From NCBI RefSeq assembly GCF_002807015.1, contig NZ_NIPO01000001.1, positions 619,936 to 683,935 on the forward strand: 64,000 bases of DNA, in the 5' to 3' direction. Position numbers and translations under genes: made by a program. The notes under the pieces are model-generated. The model searched no databases. It had not been told where the DNA came from and worked only from the letters and a program-made list of their open reading frames with translations. Of the stretch, positions 15,833-25,216 are shown one piece after another. This stretch comes from Avrilella dinanensis. GTDB taxonomy: Bacteria; Bacteroidota; Bacteroidia; Flavobacteriales; Flavobacteriaceae. The first letter of the stretch is position 1; the number at the start of each line of letters is the position of its first letter.

Positions 15833-16108
15833 ATGGCATTAAACATTAAACCATTGGCAGACCGCGTGATTATTGAACCGGCTGCGGCAGAGACTCAAAC
15901 TGCATCGGGAATTATTATTCCGGACACGGCTAAAGAAAAACCTCAAAAAGGAACTGTTGTTGCCGTTGGTAATGGTAAAAAAGACGAACCTTTAACCGTA
16001 AAAACAGGTGACACGGTTTTATACGGAAAATACGCCGGAACCGAATTAAAATTTGAAGGCAAAGATTATCTCATTATGAAAGAAGACGATATTCTGGCAA
16101 TTATATAA
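15833..16108 (+). CDS. groES: Co-chaperonin GroES
   Basis: 91 residues, the standard length. It caps the GroEL ring during protein folding in the cytoplasm. Visible marks are the start [35 protein letters not shown], including the mobile loop (about 17-32), then [25 protein letters not shown] and the end [13 protein letters not shown]. It is normally followed at once by groEL; here 429 bases with an extra gene lie between. Confidence 0.97.
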   Translation: MALNIKPLADRVIIEPAAAETQTASGIIIPDTAKEKPQKGTVVAVGNGKKDEPLTVKTGDTVLYGKYAGTELKFEGKDYLIMKEDDILAII

Positions 16109-16113
16109 AGCCG

Positions 16114-16524
16114 TAGGCAATAAGCTGTAAGCTTTAAGCAAATGAGAGATTTTAAGAAATATGATATTTGGCAATTGAGTCATGAATTAACTTTAGAAAT
16201 TTATAGAATTACAAATCTATTTCCTAAAGAAGAAATGTATGGTATCACAAGTCAAATTCGCAGAGCTTCTTCTTCTATTTCAACTAATATCAGCGAAGGT
16301 TGTGGTAGAAACAGTGATGCAGAATTCAATCAGTTTCTTAATATCGCATTAGGCTCAGCTTTAGAAACGGAATATCTTCTTATCCTTTCAAAAGATTTAA
16401 AATATATAGATGAAAGTGTATTTTTGAATCTTGAGAAAAAAGTCAATATAATCAAAAGTAAAATTTACAATTTAAAGAGTAAAATAACCCAGCGGTAAGC
16501 ATAAAGTATTCAGCTTACTGCCTA
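16114..16524. mobile_element. Inverted-repeat-bounded insert carrying a four-helix-bundle gene
   Basis: TAGGCAATAAGCTG (16114-16127) and CAGCTTACTGCCTA (16511-16524) are inverted repeats matching at 13 of 14 bases. Between them is only the 16142-16498 gene. The segment begins five bases after the groES stop and ends 13 bases before groEL, so it looks inserted between the two. No target duplication is obvious. Confidence 0.6.
16142..16498 (+). CDS. Four-helix-bundle protein (S23 / rRNA-intervening-sequence family)
   Basis: 118 residues with the family pattern: DFKKYDIWQLSHELTLEIYRIT, FPKEEMYGITSQIRRASSSISTNISEGCGR, FNQFLNIALGSALETEYLLILSKDL and a last long helix. Members were first found in intervening sequences of 23S rRNA genes and form pentameric helical bundles that can bind nucleic acid; relatives serve as Avd in diversity-generating retroelements. 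No reverse transcriptase is nearby. Its location between groES and groEL, with flanking inverted repeats, suggests a mobile cassette. The biochemical role is unknown. Confidence 0.88.
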   Translation: MRDFKKYDIWQLSHELTLEIYRITNLFPKEEMYGITSQIRRASSSISTNISEGCGRNSDAEFNQFLNIALGSALETEYLLILSKDLKYIDESVFLNLEKKVNIIKSKIYNLKSKITQR

Positions 16525-16525
16525 A

Positions 16526-18169
<1,644 letters not shown>

Positions 18170-18188
18170 TCTTCTTAACATAAATAAA

Positions 18189-18225
18189 CAAAAGCCGTTT
18201 CAGAAAGAAACGGCTTTTGTGTTTT
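18189..18225 (+). terminator. groEL terminator
   Basis: CAAAAGCCGTTTC (18189-18201) and GAAACGGCTTTTG (18207-18219) form a 13-bp stem with a 5-nt loop, followed by TGTTTTTG. Confidence 0.9.
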
Positions 18226-18273
18226 TGAAATTAGGTTAGATATGCGATTTTTCCTACATTTATCAAAAACACC

Positions 18274-18579
18274 ATGATGATGACAACAAAAAACACCTCG
18301 GTTACATTAGACAAGACATTTAGTATCATTTTGATAGCTTGTGTATTATTCTGGTTTTTAGCGAAAGTGGAGGCCTTACATCGGTTTGTTTTGTTTGGCG
18401 TGTTTTATGAAATGTTTGTTTTGTTGAGCATACCACTTTTAGCAATTAGCACTTTGTATTTTTTGTACAGAAGTTTTGTTGTTCGGTTTTCGCTGTCACA
18501 ACCGCCCTTATTTCTTTTTTTGTTAGGTGTAGCCGGGATTGTGGTCATGCGTTTTGTTGAGGTTTTCAAATGCTATTAA
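18274..18579 (+). CDS. Small integral membrane protein, unknown
   Basis: 101 residues with three hydrophobic segments (about 14-32, 42-64 and 78-95), separated by short loops containing KVEALHR and RSFVVRFSLSQPP. Three ATG codons in a row open the frame (18274); the true start could be any of them. No family is recognised. The gene stands alone after the groEL terminator. Confidence 0.55.
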   Translation: MMMTTKNTSVTLDKTFSIILIACVLFWFLAKVEALHRFVLFGVFYEMFVLLSIPLLAISTLYFLYRSFVVRFSLSQPPLFLFLLGVAGIVVMRFVEVFKCY

Positions 18580-18602
18580 CCCTATAATGCATTATTAAAT
18601 AG

Positions 18603-18734
18603 CCACAGATGCACAGATTTCAATACTGATGCTTTGTAAAACATAAAAAACTTCATGAAATACTGAATGCATCGCATTCAATATCTGTGAAAATTAAGTA
18701 TTGGTTGATTTAGGATATATCTGTACATCTGTGG
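18603..18734. repeat. Inverted-repeat element (CCACAGATG... type), 132 bp
   Basis: The arms CCACAGATGCACAGAT (18603-18618) and ATCTGTACATCTGTGG (18719-18734) pair at 15 of 16 positions. A second hairpin TGAATGC-ATC-GCATTCA (18664-18680) lies inside. It is non-coding. I recall similar CCACAGAT-ended elements as frequent intergenic repeats in Bacteroidota. It fills most of the gap before radC; nothing else is seen there. Confidence 0.65.
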
Positions 18735-18855
18735 TGAAATATAAATACATAACTTTCAAGAGATTATGTGTAAATAAATAATGCAATACGGATGCTATTA
18801 ATAAGTTTCTTGTGTTTTTTACGAATATTTTCGTAAGTTCATCATCAAAAAAGCT

Positions 18856-19554
18856 ATGCAAGAATTTCCACACAAGAAAATCTCTATCAAAGAGTGGGCA
18901 GATGACGATAAGCCTCGTGAAAAAATGATGCTCAAGGGGCAAGCAGCCTTGTCGGATGCAGAGTTGTTGGCTATCCTAATTGGGTCGGGTACCAGAGACG
19001 AATCAGCCGTAGATTTGTGCAAAAGAATTTTACAAACTGTCAATCATAATTTGAACGAATTGAGCAAACTTTCCTTAAGCAAGCTCAAACAGTTTAAAGG
19101 AATCGGCGACGCCAAGGCAATTACCATCATTGCCGCATTGGAGTTGGGTCGAAGACGAAAAGCCGAAAACATCCAACCCACAAAAATCCAATCGAGCAGA
19201 GATGTGTATGAGCACATGGCTTCCGCAATGGAAGATTTGCCTCACGAAGAGTTTTGGATCGTTTTTTTAAACAACAGCAACAAGATTATTAAAACCACAC
19301 AGCTCAGCAAAGGCGGGCTAACCGCAACAGTTGTCGATGTGCGAATGCTATTTCACACTGCATTGGATTGCTTGGCCACTGGTGTAATATTGGTGCACAA
19401 TCATCCGTCTGGGAATTTAACGCCAAGCAGAGAAGACAAAAATATTACTAACAAAATTAAAGAAGCCGGAAAAGTATTAGACATCCTTTTGCTCGACCAT
19501 TTAATTATCAGCCAAAATGGTTATCTTAGCTTTGCCGACGAAGGTATTTTATAA
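18856..19554 (+). CDS. radC: RadC family JAB-domain protein
   Basis: 232 residues. The N-terminal UPF0758 region (KISIKEWADDDKPREKM, LIGSGTRDESAVDLCKRIL) holds a helix-hairpin-helix (LKQFKGIGDAKAITIIAALELG). The C-terminal JAB/MPN domain carries the metal motif H181-N-H-P-S-G with the following SREDKNIT. The name comes from an old DNA-repair assignment; its true function is uncertain. It opens a same-strand run with the next two genes (8 bases, then 1-base overlap). Confidence 0.93.
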   Translation: MQEFPHKKISIKEWADDDKPREKMMLKGQAALSDAELLAILIGSGTRDESAVDLCKRILQTVNHNLNELSKLSLSKLKQFKGIGDAKAITIIAALELGRRRKAENIQPTKIQSSRDVYEHMASAMEDLPHEEFWIVFLNNSNKIIKTTQLSKGGLTATVVDVRMLFHTALDCLATGVILVHNHPSGNLTPSREDKNITNKIKEAGKVLDILLLDHLIISQNGYLSFADEGIL

Positions 19555-19562
19555 AAGACAAA

Positions 19563-20252
19563 ATGAACAACAATAAAAAAATTACCGATATATTTTTCGA
19601 TTTAGATCATACACTATATGATTTTGATGCCAATGCCAAAGCAACTTTTGATGAGGCGTTTCGCTTGTTTAATGTGCCAGAACAAGCCAATTTTATGGAG
19701 ATTTTCTCGCCCATAAATGACCGTTATTGGCAACAACTCACCCACAACAAAGTAAGTCGAGAAGCTTTGCGTTACGGCCGACTCAAAGAATCTTTCGATG
19801 TGTTGGGCGTTAGTGTTACTGATGAAATCATAAACGGTGTGTCAGATTTTTTCATGGAAAATCTATGTAAAAAAGGGCAAGTTTTTCCTGGTACATTTGA
19901 AGTGCTAACGTATTTACAGCCTAAGTACAATTTGCATCTTATCACCAATGGACCTGAGGAGATTCAGCAACAAAAGCTCGAGGTTTCTCTCTTAAAGCCT
20001 TATTTCAAGACCATGACCACATCGGAGCGGGCAGGCGTGAAAAAACCTTATCCGCAAATATTCGAATTTGCTTTAAAATCGGCTAATACCCAAGCCGACC
20101 AAAGTGTGATGATTGGAGATAATCCAGAGGCAGATATCGAGGGTGCGCTCAAGGCAGGTTTGTCAGCAGTATATTTTAACGAAAAAAAGAAAGCCAATCC
20201 GAAGAAATTTACCGAAATTTACCACTTGGAACAAATTAAAAACATATTGTAA
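19563..20252 (+). CDS. YjjG family HAD-type noncanonical pyrimidine nucleotidase
   Basis: 229 residues with all HAD motifs: motif I FFDLDHTLYDFD (the first Asp is the nucleophile), motif II LITNGP, the Lys in GVKKPYPQIF and motif IV MIGDNPEADIEGA. The helical cap between residues 20 and 90 is of the YjjG/YfnB kind. These enzymes remove phosphate from non-standard or damaged nucleotides. Its stop codon overlaps the next start by one base. Confidence 0.9.
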   Translation: MNNNKKITDIFFDLDHTLYDFDANAKATFDEAFRLFNVPEQANFMEIFSPINDRYWQQLTHNKVSREALRYGRLKESFDVLGVSVTDEIINGVSDFFMENLCKKGQVFPGTFEVLTYLQPKYNLHLITNGPEEIQQQKLEVSLLKPYFKTMTTSERAGVKKPYPQIFEFALKSANTQADQSVMIGDNPEADIEGALKAGLSAVYFNEKKKANPKKFTEIYHLEQIKNIL

Positions 20253-20668
20253 TGAAAACCATATTTACCCTATTCACAGTACTATTTTCATTGACTTTTT
20301 TTGGACAAACTTTGTCTGATGCAACTTATATCCAAGTAAATAAAAAGTATGAATTTCAGGACGAGGAAAACGAGTACCGCCTCAACTCAACCCTCAAAAG
20401 CCGACTTGAAAAAAGAGGTTACAAAGTTTATTTCTTAGAAGATGGCATTCCGGATGAAGTAAAGCAGAATCCTTGCAAGGCAGTGATTTGTGAACTGGAC
20501 AAAGGCAGCGGCTGGTTAAGCACCACGGTTATCCTTGCGTTAAAGGATTGTCACGGACAAATAATTACACAATCAGAAGGAAACAGCCGATTGAAAAATC
20601 GCAACAAATCATTTCCGGCAGCTTTGGATCAAGCGTTTAAAAGAATCACGTTTCCTGAGAGAAACTGA
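20252..20668 (+). CDS. Secreted or periplasmic protein, unknown
   Basis: 138 residues with a signal peptide (MKTIFTLFTVLFSLTFFGQT). The mature part has NSTLKSRLEKRGYKVYFLED, two cysteines (CKAVICEL) and WLSTTVILALKDCHGQII, then a basic end. The pattern suggests a small alpha/beta domain, perhaps membrane-attached through lipid transport or assembly functions, but I do not recognise it. It is translationally coupled to the phosphatase before it (TAATG). Confidence 0.7.
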   Translation: MKTIFTLFTVLFSLTFFGQTLSDATYIQVNKKYEFQDEENEYRLNSTLKSRLEKRGYKVYFLEDGIPDEVKQNPCKAVICELDKGSGWLSTTVILALKDCHGQIITQSEGNSRLKNRNKSFPAALDQAFKRITFPERN

Positions 20669-20674
20669 TAAATG

Positions 20675-20923
20675 TTAGTCCTTTGTGTTTTCATATAACT
20701 CGCCCCGATGCGGTTTCAATTGGTCGCGTACCTGCATCATTTGCGGTCGTGTAACCACCATATATGCAATGGCATGATGCGGATTAAGCGCTTCGAATCC
20801 CGTAATACTAATGGGTAATTTCTCGATGGCAATAAATTCTTTCAGGTGAATTTCGTGGTGCTCAGCAGTTTTTAAAGCCACAGGACCTCTGAAATCCCAG
20901 ATTAATTTGATTAATTCGTCCAT
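20675..20923 (-). CDS. Small conserved cytoplasmic protein, unknown
   Basis: 82 residues, no signal peptide. The sequence (LIWDFRGPVALKTAEHHEIHLKEF... HHAIAYMVVTRPQMM) has several histidines and a stable-looking alpha/beta pattern. I believe homologues exist in flavobacteria but know no function. A -7 box TAAATTTG on the minus strand (20936-20943) supports expression as its own unit. Confidence 0.65.
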   Translation of the reverse strand: MDELIKLIWDFRGPVALKTAEHHEIHLKEFIAIEKLPISITGFEALNPHHAIAYMVVTRPQMMQVRDQLKPHRGELYENTKD

Positions 20924-20935
20924 TTATTTTTTTGA

Positions 20936-20943
20936 CAAATTTA
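20936..20943 (-). promoter_or_regulatory. -7 box TAAATTTG for the small conserved gene
   Basis: A TAnnTTTG match on the minus strand, 12 bases before the start codon at 20923. Confidence 0.4.
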
Positions 20944-20988
20944 CGGATAAGAACACAAAAGTCGGTCTTTCATCCCAAAACAAACTTG

Positions 20989-20996
20989 TATCTTTG
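20989..20996 (+). promoter_or_regulatory. -7 box TATCTTTG before the exonuclease gene
   Basis: An exact consensus box, 18 bases before ATG 21015. Confidence 0.6.
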
Positions 20997-21014
20997 TAGA
21001 AAATATTTAGTTAC

Positions 21015-21788
21015 ATGGAATTAAAATTGAGCCGTCCCATCTGTTTTTTTGATTTAGAAACCACTGGGACAGACATAACCAAAGACAGAATTGTAGAAAT
21101 AGCCATCCTGAAAGTTTATCCCAACGGAAATGAAGAAAGCAGGAGATGGCTGGTAAATCCAACCATTCCGATTCCGGTATCGACCTCAGCCATTCACGGG
21201 ATTACAGACGAAAAAGTGGCGAACGAACCTACTTTTGCCGAACTCGCACCACAAGTTTATCAAATCATCAAAGATGCCGATTTGGCAGGCTACAATTCCG
21301 ACCGATTCGACATTCCTTTGCTGGCAGAAGAGATGCTTCGGGCAGGAATTGATTTTGATATGAAAAACAAAGAATCGGTTGATGTGCAAACGATTTTTCA
21401 TAAAAAAGAACAAAGAACGCTGTCGGCAGCTTATCGCTTTTATTGCGATAAATCACTCGAAAATGCTCACTCTGCCGAGGCCGACACTACCGCAACCTAT
21501 GAAGTGTTGAAAGCTCAACTCGACCGTTATCCGGATCTGGAAAATGACATCAAAGCGTTGTCGGCATTCACTACCCGCAAAAAAACTGCCGATTTTGCCG
21601 GATTCATCGCCCTGAACAAAGACAATCAAGAGGTTTTCACTTTCGGAAAATACAAAGGAAAACTCGTAGAGGAAATATTGGAACAAGATGCCGGTTATTT
21701 CGGCTGGATACAAAACGCTGATTTTCCGCTTTATACCAAAAAAGTATTGACTGGAATTAAGTTAAGAAAATTGAATAATAAATTTTGA
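21015..21788 (+). CDS. DnaQ-like 3'-5' exonuclease
   Basis: 257 residues. Exo I is FFDLETTGTDITKDRIVEI (catalytic Asp and Glu of D-x-E), Exo II lies in AGYNSDRFDIPLLAEEM and Exo III in NAHSAEADTTATYEVL, so the DEDDh active site is complete. A C-terminal extension (about 200-257, FTFGKYKGKLVEEILEQDAGYFGWI) resembles the DUF3820-type tail common on flavobacterial proofreading-like exonucleases. It is probably a repair or RNA/DNA-trimming nuclease; it is not fused to a polymerase. Confidence 0.9.
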   Translation: MELKLSRPICFFDLETTGTDITKDRIVEIAILKVYPNGNEESRRWLVNPTIPIPVSTSAIHGITDEKVANEPTFAELAPQVYQIIKDADLAGYNSDRFDIPLLAEEMLRAGIDFDMKNKESVDVQTIFHKKEQRTLSAAYRFYCDKSLENAHSAEADTTATYEVLKAQLDRYPDLENDIKALSAFTTRKKTADFAGFIALNKDNQEVFTFGKYKGKLVEEILEQDAGYFGWIQNADFPLYTKKVLTGIKLRKLNNKF

Positions 21789-21802
21789 TTGTCGAAAAAT
21801 TG

Positions 21803-21810
21803 TATCTTTG
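21803..21810 (+). promoter_or_regulatory. -7 box TATCTTTG before the toxin-antitoxin pair
   Basis: An exact consensus match 22 bases before ATG 21833. It gives the pair its own transcript. Confidence 0.6.
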
Positions 21811-21832
21811 AGTAATTAAAAAAGAGGGAATT

Positions 21833-22033
21833 ATGAGCACTATTGAATTAAAACAGGAGTTGCATAATTATATTGATGAAGGCGATGATAAATTCATAAA
21901 AATGTTTTATGAAATGGCAAAGGCATATATGTCGCAAAAACAGAAAGACAAAATGATTGCCGAAGCTGAAGAAGATATAGAGAAGGGTCACACCTACAGT
22001 TTGAAAGAGGCGAGAGAGATTATGGATAAATAA
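21833..22033 (+). CDS. Antitoxin of a RelE/ParE-type pair
   Basis: 66 residues, charged and helical (LKQELHNYIDEGDDKFIKMFYEMAKAYMSQKQ), with a C-terminal EDIEKGHTYSLKEAREIMDK that resembles the toxin-wrapping tail of short flavobacterial antitoxins. No clear DNA-binding domain is seen. It lies nine bases before the toxin gene, antitoxin first, the usual order. Confidence 0.75.
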   Translation: MSTIELKQELHNYIDEGDDKFIKMFYEMAKAYMSQKQKDKMIAEAEEDIEKGHTYSLKEAREIMDK

Positions 22034-22042
22034 AAAGAGCTT

Positions 22043-22351
22043 ATGAAAGTTGAATTAACTTCAAGAGCCTTAAAAGACATGCAAAAAATAAAGCGGTTTA
22101 ATAACCAGCTTTATGGCGAATGTAAATCCAAAGAAATCATCTCTGCTATTTTTCAACGGATAGAAATATTTGAAAATACTGATACAAACTTTACAAGTAT
22201 AGGTTCTATAGATGAAGATTTTGTTCATTTGAAATATGAATACCGTAAGCTTGTGGAAGGATACTATAAAATAACCTACCGAAAAGGAAATAAAGCCATT
22301 TATGTTGTTCGGGTTTTTGATACAAGACAAAACCCGAAGAAGAATAAATAA
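22043..22351 (+). CDS. RelE/ParE family toxin
   Basis: 102 residues of the ParE/RelE fold: start VELTSRALKDMQKIKRFNN, then VHLKYEYRKLVEGYYKITYRKGNKAIYVVRVFDTRQNPKK. The YRKLVEGYYKITYR strand pair and the final basic DTRQNP motif are typical. RelE-like members cut ribosome-bound mRNA and ParE-like members poison gyrase; which applies cannot be decided from the sequence. Confidence 0.85.
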   Translation: MKVELTSRALKDMQKIKRFNNQLYGECKSKEIISAIFQRIEIFENTDTNFTSIGSIDEDFVHLKYEYRKLVEGYYKITYRKGNKAIYVVRVFDTRQNPKKNK

Positions 22352-22373
22352 TTGCCTGATAAAAAACTAATCC

Positions 22374-22982
22374 ATGAAAATAATCTGTGTAGGCAGAAAT
22401 TATTCTGACCATATCAATGAACTCAATAACGAAAAACCTCAAAATCCGGTGCTGTTTATGAAGCCCGATACGGCTTTGATGAATACGGAAATGCCTTTTC
22501 CGATACCTGAATTTTCTGATAATGTGCAGTATGAAGCTGAAATCGTTGTCAAAATCAATAAAACAGGTAAGCATATTCAGCCTGAGTTCGCTCACAAATA
22601 TTATGACAAAATCGCTTTAGGGATAGATTTTACAGCAAGAGATACCCAGCAATATCTGAAGGAAAAAGGATTGCCCTGGGAAAAAGCCAAAGCCTTTGAT
22701 AATTCGGCGGTGGTAAGTGATTTTTTCCCGAAAGAAAATTATGATTTGCAAAATTTATCTTTCACATTACAATGCAATCAGCAAGTGGTGCAATCTGGGA
22801 ATACCAAAGATATGTTGTGGAAAACGGACGAATTGATTGCTTATATTTCGACCTATTTCACGTTGAAAACCGGCGACATGATTTTTACCGGAACGCCTGC
22901 CGGAGTGGGAAAAATAAATTCTGGCGATAAACTCGAAGGTTTTCTGGAAGACAAAAAAGTTTTTGACATAAAAGCATTGTAA
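22374..22982 (+). CDS. Fumarylacetoacetate hydrolase (FAH) family protein
   Basis: 202 residues, the short YcgM/FAHD1-like form. Metal ligands lie in YEAEIVVKI (two Glu) and GIDFTARDTQ (Asp). KGLPWEKAKAFDNSAVV and DMIFTGTPAGVGKINSGDKLEG are highly conserved family blocks. Members act as acylpyruvate hydrolases or oxaloacetate decarboxylases; the exact substrate is open. The stop codon overlaps the cinA start by one base. Confidence 0.9.
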   Translation: MKIICVGRNYSDHINELNNEKPQNPVLFMKPDTALMNTEMPFPIPEFSDNVQYEAEIVVKINKTGKHIQPEFAHKYYDKIALGIDFTARDTQQYLKEKGLPWEKAKAFDNSAVVSDFFPKENYDLQNLSFTLQCNQQVVQSGNTKDMLWKTDELIAYISTYFTLKTGDMIFTGTPAGVGKINSGDKLEGFLEDKKVFDIKAL

Positions 22983-24235
22983 TGAAAGCAGTAATTATAA
23001 CCATTGGAGATGAATTGCTGATTGGTCAGGTGGTGGATACCAACAGCGTTTTTATTGGGAAAGAGCTCGAACGAATTGGTTGTACTGTAAAGGAAAAAGT
23101 AGCGATTGCAGATACCGTTGAGGCGATTTCGGAAAGCATGAAACGTTATCAAAACAAAGCCGATTTGGTTGTTTTTACTGGTGGATTAGGTCCGACAAAA
23201 GACGATGTGACCAAAAAAACTTTTGCCCGGTACTTTGATGATGAATTGGTGTTGAACGATGAAGTGTATGTGCATGTTAAAAAATTGATTGAAGATTATT
23301 ATCAGCGTCCGATTACCGAAGTCAATCGACAACAGGCGTTTGTGCCTTCAAAATGCCAGATTCTTTTTAACAAAGTCGGTACAGCACCCGGAATGCTGAT
23401 GCAAAAAGGGCAAACGACTTTTGTGTCATTGCCCGGTGTGCCGTTTGAAATGCGATACCTGATAACCGAAGAATTAATACCTTATATTAAAGAAACTTTC
23501 CGGTTGGACGCTATCATGCACACCACCGTTCTAACGTATGGAATCGGCGAAAGCTTGCTGGCAGAAACCATTGAAGATTGGGAAAACAGTTTGGAAACAT
23601 TAGGGATAAAATTGTCCTATTTGCCACATTTTGGCGTGGTTCGGTTGCGTTTGAGCAAAACCGGCAATGACTCAAAACAGATAGAAGACCAAATGCACCA
23701 AAAGATAAAAGAGCTGGAAACACTGATTCCTGATTTTTACGCCGGAATTTCCAATACCGAATCACTTCTGGAGGAAGTCTCCCGCTTGTTAAAGGAGCAG
23801 AATTTAACTATTGCTACAGCAGAAAGTTGCACAGGCGGAAGCATTGCACAACAATTGACTTCTTTGGGAGGCTCTTCGGCTTATTATAAAGGAAGTGCGG
23901 TTACTTATGCCACCGAGTCTAAAGTGAAAGTTTTGAAGGTTCAACAACATACGATTGATAAATATAGTGTGGTGAGCGAACAGGTTGCAAAAGAAATGGC
24001 AGAAGGCGTTCGTGCTTTGTATCAAAGTGATATAGCAATTTCCACAACAGGCAATGCCGGACCGTTAAAAGGTGATTCGGACAAGGAAGTCGGGACGGTT
24101 TGTATCGGAATTGCCACAGCGACTAAAACAGAAACATTTACTTTCCGGTTTTCACAACCGCGAAGCCGGGTAATCGAGTCGGCGGTGCAGCAAGTTTGGT
24201 TTTTGCTTTACAGAATGCTAAAAGCTAATTGCTGA
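22982..24235 (+). CDS. cinA: CinA family protein (NMN deamidase / competence-damage inducible)
   Basis: 417 residues. The N-terminal molybdopterin-binding-like domain (about 1-170) has TIGDELLIGQVVDTNS and FTGGLGPTKDDVTKKTFA. The C-terminal CinA domain (about 255-410) has ATAESCTGGSIAQQLTSLGGSS and STTGNAGPL, the nicotinamide-nucleotide amidase site. It probably recycles NMN. The final MLKANC is encoded by a GCTAA-rich repeat that recurs 90 bases downstream, so the extreme end may derive from repeat DNA. Confidence 0.92.
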   Translation: MKAVIITIGDELLIGQVVDTNSVFIGKELERIGCTVKEKVAIADTVEAISESMKRYQNKADLVVFTGGLGPTKDDVTKKTFARYFDDELVLNDEVYVHVKKLIEDYYQRPITEVNRQQAFVPSKCQILFNKVGTAPGMLMQKGQTTFVSLPGVPFEMRYLITEELIPYIKETFRLDAIMHTTVLTYGIGESLLAETIEDWENSLETLGIKLSYLPHFGVVRLRLSKTGNDSKQIEDQMHQKIKELETLIPDFYAGISNTESLLEEVSRLLKEQNLTIATAESCTGGSIAQQLTSLGGSSAYYKGSAVTYATESKVKVLKVQQHTIDKYSVVSEQVAKEMAEGVRALYQSDIAISTTGNAGPLKGDSDKEVGTVCIGIATATKTETFTFRFSQPRSRVIESAVQQVWFLLYRMLKANC

Positions 24236-24341
24236 ATTTGTTGTCAGATGTTAGATGTAGGTTGATAGAAGAAACCTGAAGGGATTGTGTGTTTCAAGTT
24301 CTGACTGCTAAAAGCTAATCGCTAAAGGCTAACAGCTAATT
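24216..24341. repeat. GCTAA heptad repeats and a dispersed copy at the cinA end
   Basis: TGCTAAAAGCTAATTGCTGA (24216-24235, covering the cinA stop) returns as TGCTAAAAGCTAATCGCTAA at 24306-24325. The second copy continues as GCTAA units every seven bases up to about 24341. It is non-coding; the rest of the 24236-24491 gap shows only the rpmB promoter region. Confidence 0.7.
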
Positions 24342-24442
24342 TAGTTTCAGGTTTAAAGTTAGCTTGCTTACTGAAAACTACCTAACAGATACCAATCTAA
24401 AAAAAACAACAAATAAATTTTGTGTAACAGAAAAAGTTTTCG

Positions 24443-24450
24443 TTACTTTG
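24443..24450 (+). promoter_or_regulatory. Probable rpmB -7 box (TTACTTTG)
   Basis: A near match to TAnnTTTG, 41 bases before ATG 24492, in a GTTACTTTGCAC context I recall before ribosomal protein genes of this group. Confidence 0.4.
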
Positions 24451-24491
24451 CACACTCATTTGAAATTTAAACGAATAAAACGTAAGGAATA

Positions 24492-24728
24492 ATGTCTAGA
24501 GTTTGTCAAATTACAGGAAAGAAAGCGATGGTTGGCAACAACGTTTCTCACGCGATGAATAAAACCAAAAGAAAATTTTCGGTTAATTTAATCAAGAAAC
24601 GTTTCTACATTGCTGAGGAAGATAGATGGGTGACTTTGAAAGTGTCAACATCTGCATTAAAAACAATCAATAAAAAAGGTCTTGAGGCAACCCTGAAAAG
24701 TGCTAAGGCTAAAGGATTGATGAAATAA
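24492..24728 (+). CDS. rpmB: 50S ribosomal protein L28
   Basis: 78 residues, normal length. The start SRVCQITGKKAMVGNNVSHAMNKTKRKF is the family signature, and RWVTLKVSTSALKTINKKGLEATL follows. Only one cysteine (Cys5) remains, so this is the zinc-free form. It is first in the operon rpmB-rpmG-DUF4295. Confidence 0.97.
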   Translation: MSRVCQITGKKAMVGNNVSHAMNKTKRKFSVNLIKKRFYIAEEDRWVTLKVSTSALKTINKKGLEATLKSAKAKGLMK

Positions 24729-24758
24729 TTTTTCCCGAACAATTAAAAATCATAAACA

Positions 24759-24941
24759 ATGGCCAAGAAAGGAAACAGAATTCAGGTAATTTTGGAATGT
24801 ACTGAGCACAAGGAGTCAGGACTTCCCGGGACATCTCGATACATTACAACCAAAAACAAAAAAAATACTCCGGACAGATTGGAAATCAAAAAATTTAACC
24901 CAATCCTAAAGAGAGTAACAGTTCATAAAGAAATTAAATAA
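24759..24941 (+). CDS. rpmG: 50S ribosomal protein L33 (zinc-independent form)
   Basis: 60 residues: [42 protein letters not shown] and the end [10 protein letters not shown]. Only one cysteine, so the four-Cys zinc site is absent. It lies 30 bases after rpmB and nine before the DUF4295 gene. Confidence 0.97.
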   Translation: MAKKGNRIQVILECTEHKESGLPGTSRYITTKNKKNTPDRLEIKKFNPILKRVTVHKEIK

Positions 24942-24950
24942 TTATTAGTC

Positions 24951-25103
24951 ATGGCAAAGAAGTCGGTAGCATCATTACAAACAGGGTCAAAACGCTTGAC
25001 TAAAGCGATTAAAATGGTAAAATCACCAAAAACAGGATCATATACTTTCGTTGAGTCAGTTATGGCACCTGAATTAGTTGACGAATATTTGAGCAAAAAA
25101 TAA
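24951..25103 (+). CDS. DUF4295 family small basic protein
   Basis: 50 residues (MAKKSVASLQTGSKRLTKAI...VMAPELVDEYLSKK), strongly basic. In Bacteroidota this gene regularly follows rpmB-rpmG, which suggests a ribosome-associated or translation role; the function is unproven. It is short and easily missed by gene finders. A terminator follows. Confidence 0.9.
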   Translation: MAKKSVASLQTGSKRLTKAIKMVKSPKTGSYTFVESVMAPELVDEYLSKK

Positions 25104-25124
25104 TCTTTTGTAATCAAGAAATAC

Positions 25125-25157
25125 AAAGCTATCACATTTGTGGTAGCTTTTTTTATT
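25125..25157 (+). terminator. Terminator of the rpmB-rpmG-DUF4295 operon
   Basis: AAAGCTATCAC (25125-25135) pairs with GTGGTAGCTTT (25140-25150), with one weak pair, and a T-run follows. Confidence 0.8.
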
Positions 25158-25216
25158 TATTTATCAAAATCATACAAAAAGTTATTATCTTTATACTCAA
25201 TTAATACCGTTGAAAT

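Noticed and set aside
16142..16498. Diversity-generating retroelement accessory (Avd)
   Set aside because: No reverse transcriptase, template repeat or variable repeat was seen nearby.
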